From assembly GCA_017303565.1 (NCBI GenBank), contig JAFLCM010000113.1:1-7748 (forward strand): a stretch of DNA of 7,748 nucleotides, written 5' to 3'. The notes beneath the pieces were generated by a model. The model was not told the origin of the DNA and did not search any database. It saw nothing but the letters and a program-made list of their open reading frames with translations. Numbering within the stretch: the stretch's first letter is position 1; each line of letters begins with the position of its first letter. Source of the DNA: Planctomycetota bacterium. Lineage in GTDB: Bacteria > Planctomycetota > Phycisphaerae > Phycisphaerales > UBA1924. Of this stretch, positions 5,925 to 7,748 are shown piece after piece. The translations under genes and the position numbers were made by a program.

Positions 5925-6569
5925 ATGACCACGATCGGACCGATACAGCCGCGCCGGAACACGACCGTGGCCACGCCCGCGACGGCACCGGGACCGAGCC
6001 CGCTTTCCAAGGCGGCGGTTCCGCCCCGGGATGGCGACTCGCTGTCCGTGAGCGACCATGCCGCTGAGATCGCCCGCGGAGCGCAGGATTTGCGCTCGCG
6101 CCTCGCCGGTGCATCGTCGCTGGCCTCGACGGGGAATGTCGGGGCGCTGTGGCTCGACCGTGTGAACGCGGCCCTTGAGCGCACCCGCGGCCGGGTTGAT
6201 ACGGCGGCCAGGAACGGCACGGCGACGGGAAGCGCGGTGAGAATGGCCTATGAGTCTCGTCTCGGCGCGGTGGTGCTCTCGGGCGCCTTCGACAACATCA
6301 ATCTCGCCTCGCCGACGAGCTTCCTCTGGCTCCGAGTGCGCGGGGCCAGCGGCAGTCAGGACCTGACCTTCGCGTCGGGAACGACCCTGCAGAGCATCGC
6401 CGCAGCCGTCGGCTCTTTCACCGATCAGACCGGCGTTCGCGCCGAACTCGTGCCCGGGAGGGGCGTGGAGTTCCGAGCGGTGCAGGACTCGCTCACTTCG
6501 TTCGTCTCGGTCGAGGTGGTGAACGACGGCGGGCAAGTCAACGGCGGCTGGGGCGTCGTGCCGCGGTAG
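5925..6569 (+). CDS. Orphan flagellin variable-domain (IN-type) protein without D0/D1 helices
   Basis: The 214-residue protein has two parts. Residues 113-203 align without gaps to flagellin 2 residues 181-271, about 40% identical by hand count. Shared features are SxxxxNxNLxS, DLTFASGTTL (versus ELSFASGTTL), TDxTGV and FxSVxV. The D0/D1 helices and terminal LQLLG needed for filament polymerisation are absent. Residues 1-112 are not flagellin: MTTIGPIQP, a Pro/Thr/Ala linker, then DGDSLSVSDHAAEIARGA (36-53) and LDRVNAALERTRGRVDTA (77-94). This order (disordered start, LSVSD-like segment, helix with a LERV-like motif) loosely recalls the anti-sigma factor FlgM, but the similarity is too weak to name it. 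Start ATG 5925 has GGAGG 4 bases upstream; an upstream in-frame start at 5865 lacks one. No signal peptide is seen. Function unknown; possibilities include a FlgM-like regulator, a minor filament or cap accessory, or a degraded flagellin fused to new sequence. Confidence 0.72.
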   Translation: MTTIGPIQPRRNTTVATPATAPGPSPLSKAAVPPRDGDSLSVSDHAAEIARGAQDLRSRLAGASSLASTGNVGALWLDRVNAALERTRGRVDTAARNGTATGSAVRMAYESRLGAVVLSGAFDNINLASPTSFLWLRVRGASGSQDLTFASGTTLQSIAAAVGSFTDQTGVRAELVPGRGVEFRAVQDSLTSFVSVEVVNDGGQVNGGWGVVPR

Positions 6570-6647
6570 ACGCTTCCCGATCGGGGTCATGGGTGTCCCG
6601 TGACGCGGGTTCCGGTTGCGGCATCGAAACCGCAAAGGAGACCGCGC

Positions 6648-7253
6648 ATGAACTCTCTCTCCCGTCGTTCCGCCGTGATCGCCCCTTTCGCCGTGCTCGT
6701 CCTGTTGGGCGCGGTGTCTCCGGCGAGCGCCTGCGTGGGCATGTCGCCCGGTGCGTACCCGCCCGTTCGGGCGGTGCGAGCGGACACGCCCAAGGCCGAG
6801 GCGGGCACGGAGCCGCGCAGCGTGAGAGACCACAATCTCGCCAAGGACGGCCTCGCGATCGAGGGCTACGACCCGGTCGCGTACTTCCCGGAGGGCGGCG
6901 GCAAGCCGCAGCAGGGCAACAAGGCCATCACCGCCGAGCACCGCGGCGCAACCTACCGCTTCGCGTCCCCGGCGCACCGCGACCTGTTCCTCAAGAACCC
7001 CAAGCGCTACGAGCCGGCCTACGGCGGTTGGTGCGCCTGGGCGATGAAGGACGGCGAGAAGGTCGAGGTCGACCCCAAGTCGTTCATCGTGAAGGACGAC
7101 CGCCTGTTCCTGTTCTACAACGGGTTCATCGCGGACACGCGGAGCAAGTGGCTCAAGGGCGATCACAACGCCGAAGCGGCGACCTGCGACGCGAACTGGA
7201 AGAAGATCGCCGGCGAAGAGAAGCGGGCCGAGCCCGTCAAGCCGGCGGCCTGA
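6648..7253 (+). CDS. Secreted YHS-domain protein
   Basis: The 201-residue protein starts with an export signal: MNSLSRRS, a hydrophobic stretch at about 9-23, then SPASAC (24-29). Ala-Ser-Ala before Cys29 fits signal peptidase I cleavage. It is a poor lipobox because the -3 residue is Ala, so lipid attachment is possible but not favoured. The YHS-family domain spans about 65-187: GYDPVAYF (73-80), a Lys/Gln-rich turn, ATYRFASPAHRDLFLKNPKRY (101-121), GGWCAWAM (126-133), then a WLKGDHN and DANWKKI end (DANWKKI at 181-187). YHS domains are small folds, often in metal-related or redox-linked periplasmic proteins; the biochemical role of this subgroup is not established. Start ATG 6648 has AAAGGAG 7 bases upstream, preferred to an in-frame GTG at 6600 that would place 16 extra residues before the signal peptide. 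It lies 78 bases after the orphan flagellin-domain gene on the same strand, with no obvious functional link. Confidence 0.9.
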   Translation: MNSLSRRSAVIAPFAVLVLLGAVSPASACVGMSPGAYPPVRAVRADTPKAEAGTEPRSVRDHNLAKDGLAIEGYDPVAYFPEGGGKPQQGNKAITAEHRGATYRFASPAHRDLFLKNPKRYEPAYGGWCAWAMKDGEKVEVDPKSFIVKDDRLFLFYNGFIADTRSKWLKGDHNAEAATCDANWKKIAGEEKRAEPVKPAA

Positions 7254-7277
7254 GCGGGGCCGTTCACTCCATCTTTT

Positions 7278-7748
7278 TTACCCCCCGGTGATCAGACGCC
7301 GCTTGGCGGCCATGATCGCCAGGTGATGGTCGAGGTGGTCGCAGTAGCCCTTGACGAGGTCGCGGAGCGACTTCTTGCCGGCCTCGTTGTGCACGCCGGT
7401 GCGGTCCCACGCTTCGGCGGGCAGGCGGCGCAGCACCTCGGCGGTGAGCACGCGGTTGAGGCGGAAGACCTCGGTGCATGCTCTCGGGTCGAGGGAAGCG
7501 GGCGAGAGGGCGCGGATGAACGCGCCCTCGTCGTAGCCGATGATCAGCGGGTTGCTCATCGCCGCGACGCGCTTCATGCGGTCGCTGCCGATGAGGTCCG
7601 AGTCCATCAGGTGGACGATGTTCTCCTGCAGCGTCCATGAGCCGGGAGCGCCGCGGGGGCTGGGCGCGTTGAGATGGGCGGCGGTCAGGCCTTCGACGGC
7701 GCGGGCGGGGGCGGCGGCGCCGGCGAGGTAACGATCGATCAGTTCGGT
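7278..7748 (-). CDS. DinB-superfamily protein, C-terminal part, cut by window end
   Basis: The minus-strand frame is open from the window end to TAA at 7278-7280, giving 156 visible residues; the start lies beyond 7748. The sequence fits the DinB/DfsB four-helix bundle family: LIDRYLAG, then SWTLQENIVHLMDSD (visible residues 38-52), DRMKRV (57-62), NPLIIGYDE (66-74), RLNRVLTAEVLRRL (97-109) and CDHLDHHLAIM (136-146). The usual metal-binding histidine triad can be assigned to His46 and the HxxxH pair His138/His142. DinB-like proteins are metal-dependent and often act as thiol transferases or are of unknown function; nothing here shows the substrate. An internal Met at 7605-7607 is not the start because family sequence continues upstream of it. 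It converges on the YHS gene with a 24-base gap and no clear shared terminator. Confidence 0.87.
   Translation of the reverse strand, partial: TELIDRYLAGAAAPARAVEGLTAAHLNAPSPRGAPGSWTLQENIVHLMDSDLIGSDRMKRVAAMSNPLIIGYDEGAFIRALSPASLDPRACTEVFRLNRVLTAEVLRRLPAEAWDRTGVHNEAGKKSLRDLVKGYCDHLDHHLAIMAAKRRLITGG

Noticed and set aside
6600..6647. GTG 6600 as the start of the YHS protein
   Set aside because: It would bury the signal peptide behind 16 residues, and ATG 6648 has a strong AAAGGAG.
4176..7166. A 996-codon open frame on the minus strand opposite flagellin 3 and the genes after it
   Set aside because: It is antisense to clearly recognised genes, its protein is Arg/Ala/Gly/Asp-rich low-complexity text, and long antisense frames are expected in high-GC DNA. 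The same applies to the minus frames at 489-2159 and 2183-4126.
7246..7262. Small hairpin CGGCC/GGCCG at the end of the YHS gene as a terminator
   Set aside because: The stem is only 5 bp and the nearest T-run starts about 12 bases after it, too far for an intrinsic terminator.
1..7748. CRISPR arrays, tRNA or rRNA genes, insertion sequences
   Set aside because: No direct-repeat arrays with spacers, no tRNA-like cloverleaf and no transposase-like coding sequence were seen on either strand.

Overview
The window is high-GC DNA (strongly G/C at third codon positions) from a flagellated bacterium. The flagellin type, the csrA-flagellin adjacency and the alanine/proline-rich proteins best fit a planctomycete, probably of the Phycisphaerae lineage. 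That assignment is by resemblance only; no database search was possible.

Layout. Positions 1-357 hold the 3' part of csrA, the RNA-binding post-transcriptional regulator; its first ~11 codons lie upstream of the window. Three full-length flagellin genes follow on the same strand: 504-2042, 2480-4015 and 4191-5768. Each ends in a strong intrinsic terminator (2175-2204, 4042-4084, 5814-5856), so each is probably its own transcription unit; the first may also be read from csrA. Next comes a 214-residue protein (5925-6569). It joins a non-flagellin N-terminal part to a domain that aligns without gaps to the variable region of the flagellins, but it has no flagellin D0/D1 helices. The rest is a secreted YHS-domain protein (6648-7253) and, convergent with it, the C-terminal part of a DinB-superfamily protein (7278-7748, minus strand) that runs off the window.

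How the genes may work together. The main signal is between csrA and the flagellins. The Shine-Dalgarno sequence of flagellin 1 sits in the hexaloop ACGGAG of a perfect 6-bp hairpin that matches the published CsrA/RsmE consensus at every position. Flagellin 2 carries the same 12-base sequence at the same place. Both leaders have a further upstream hairpin with GGA in the loop, which would suit two-site binding by a CsrA dimer. Flagellin 3 has a recognisably homologous leader that has lost the motif and uses a different Shine-Dalgarno. The sequence therefore predicts that two flagellins are repressed by the neighbouring CsrA and the third escapes, which could set filament composition or assembly order. 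No fliW (the usual CsrA antagonist) is visible. The orphan flagellin-domain protein is the most unusual protein in the window.
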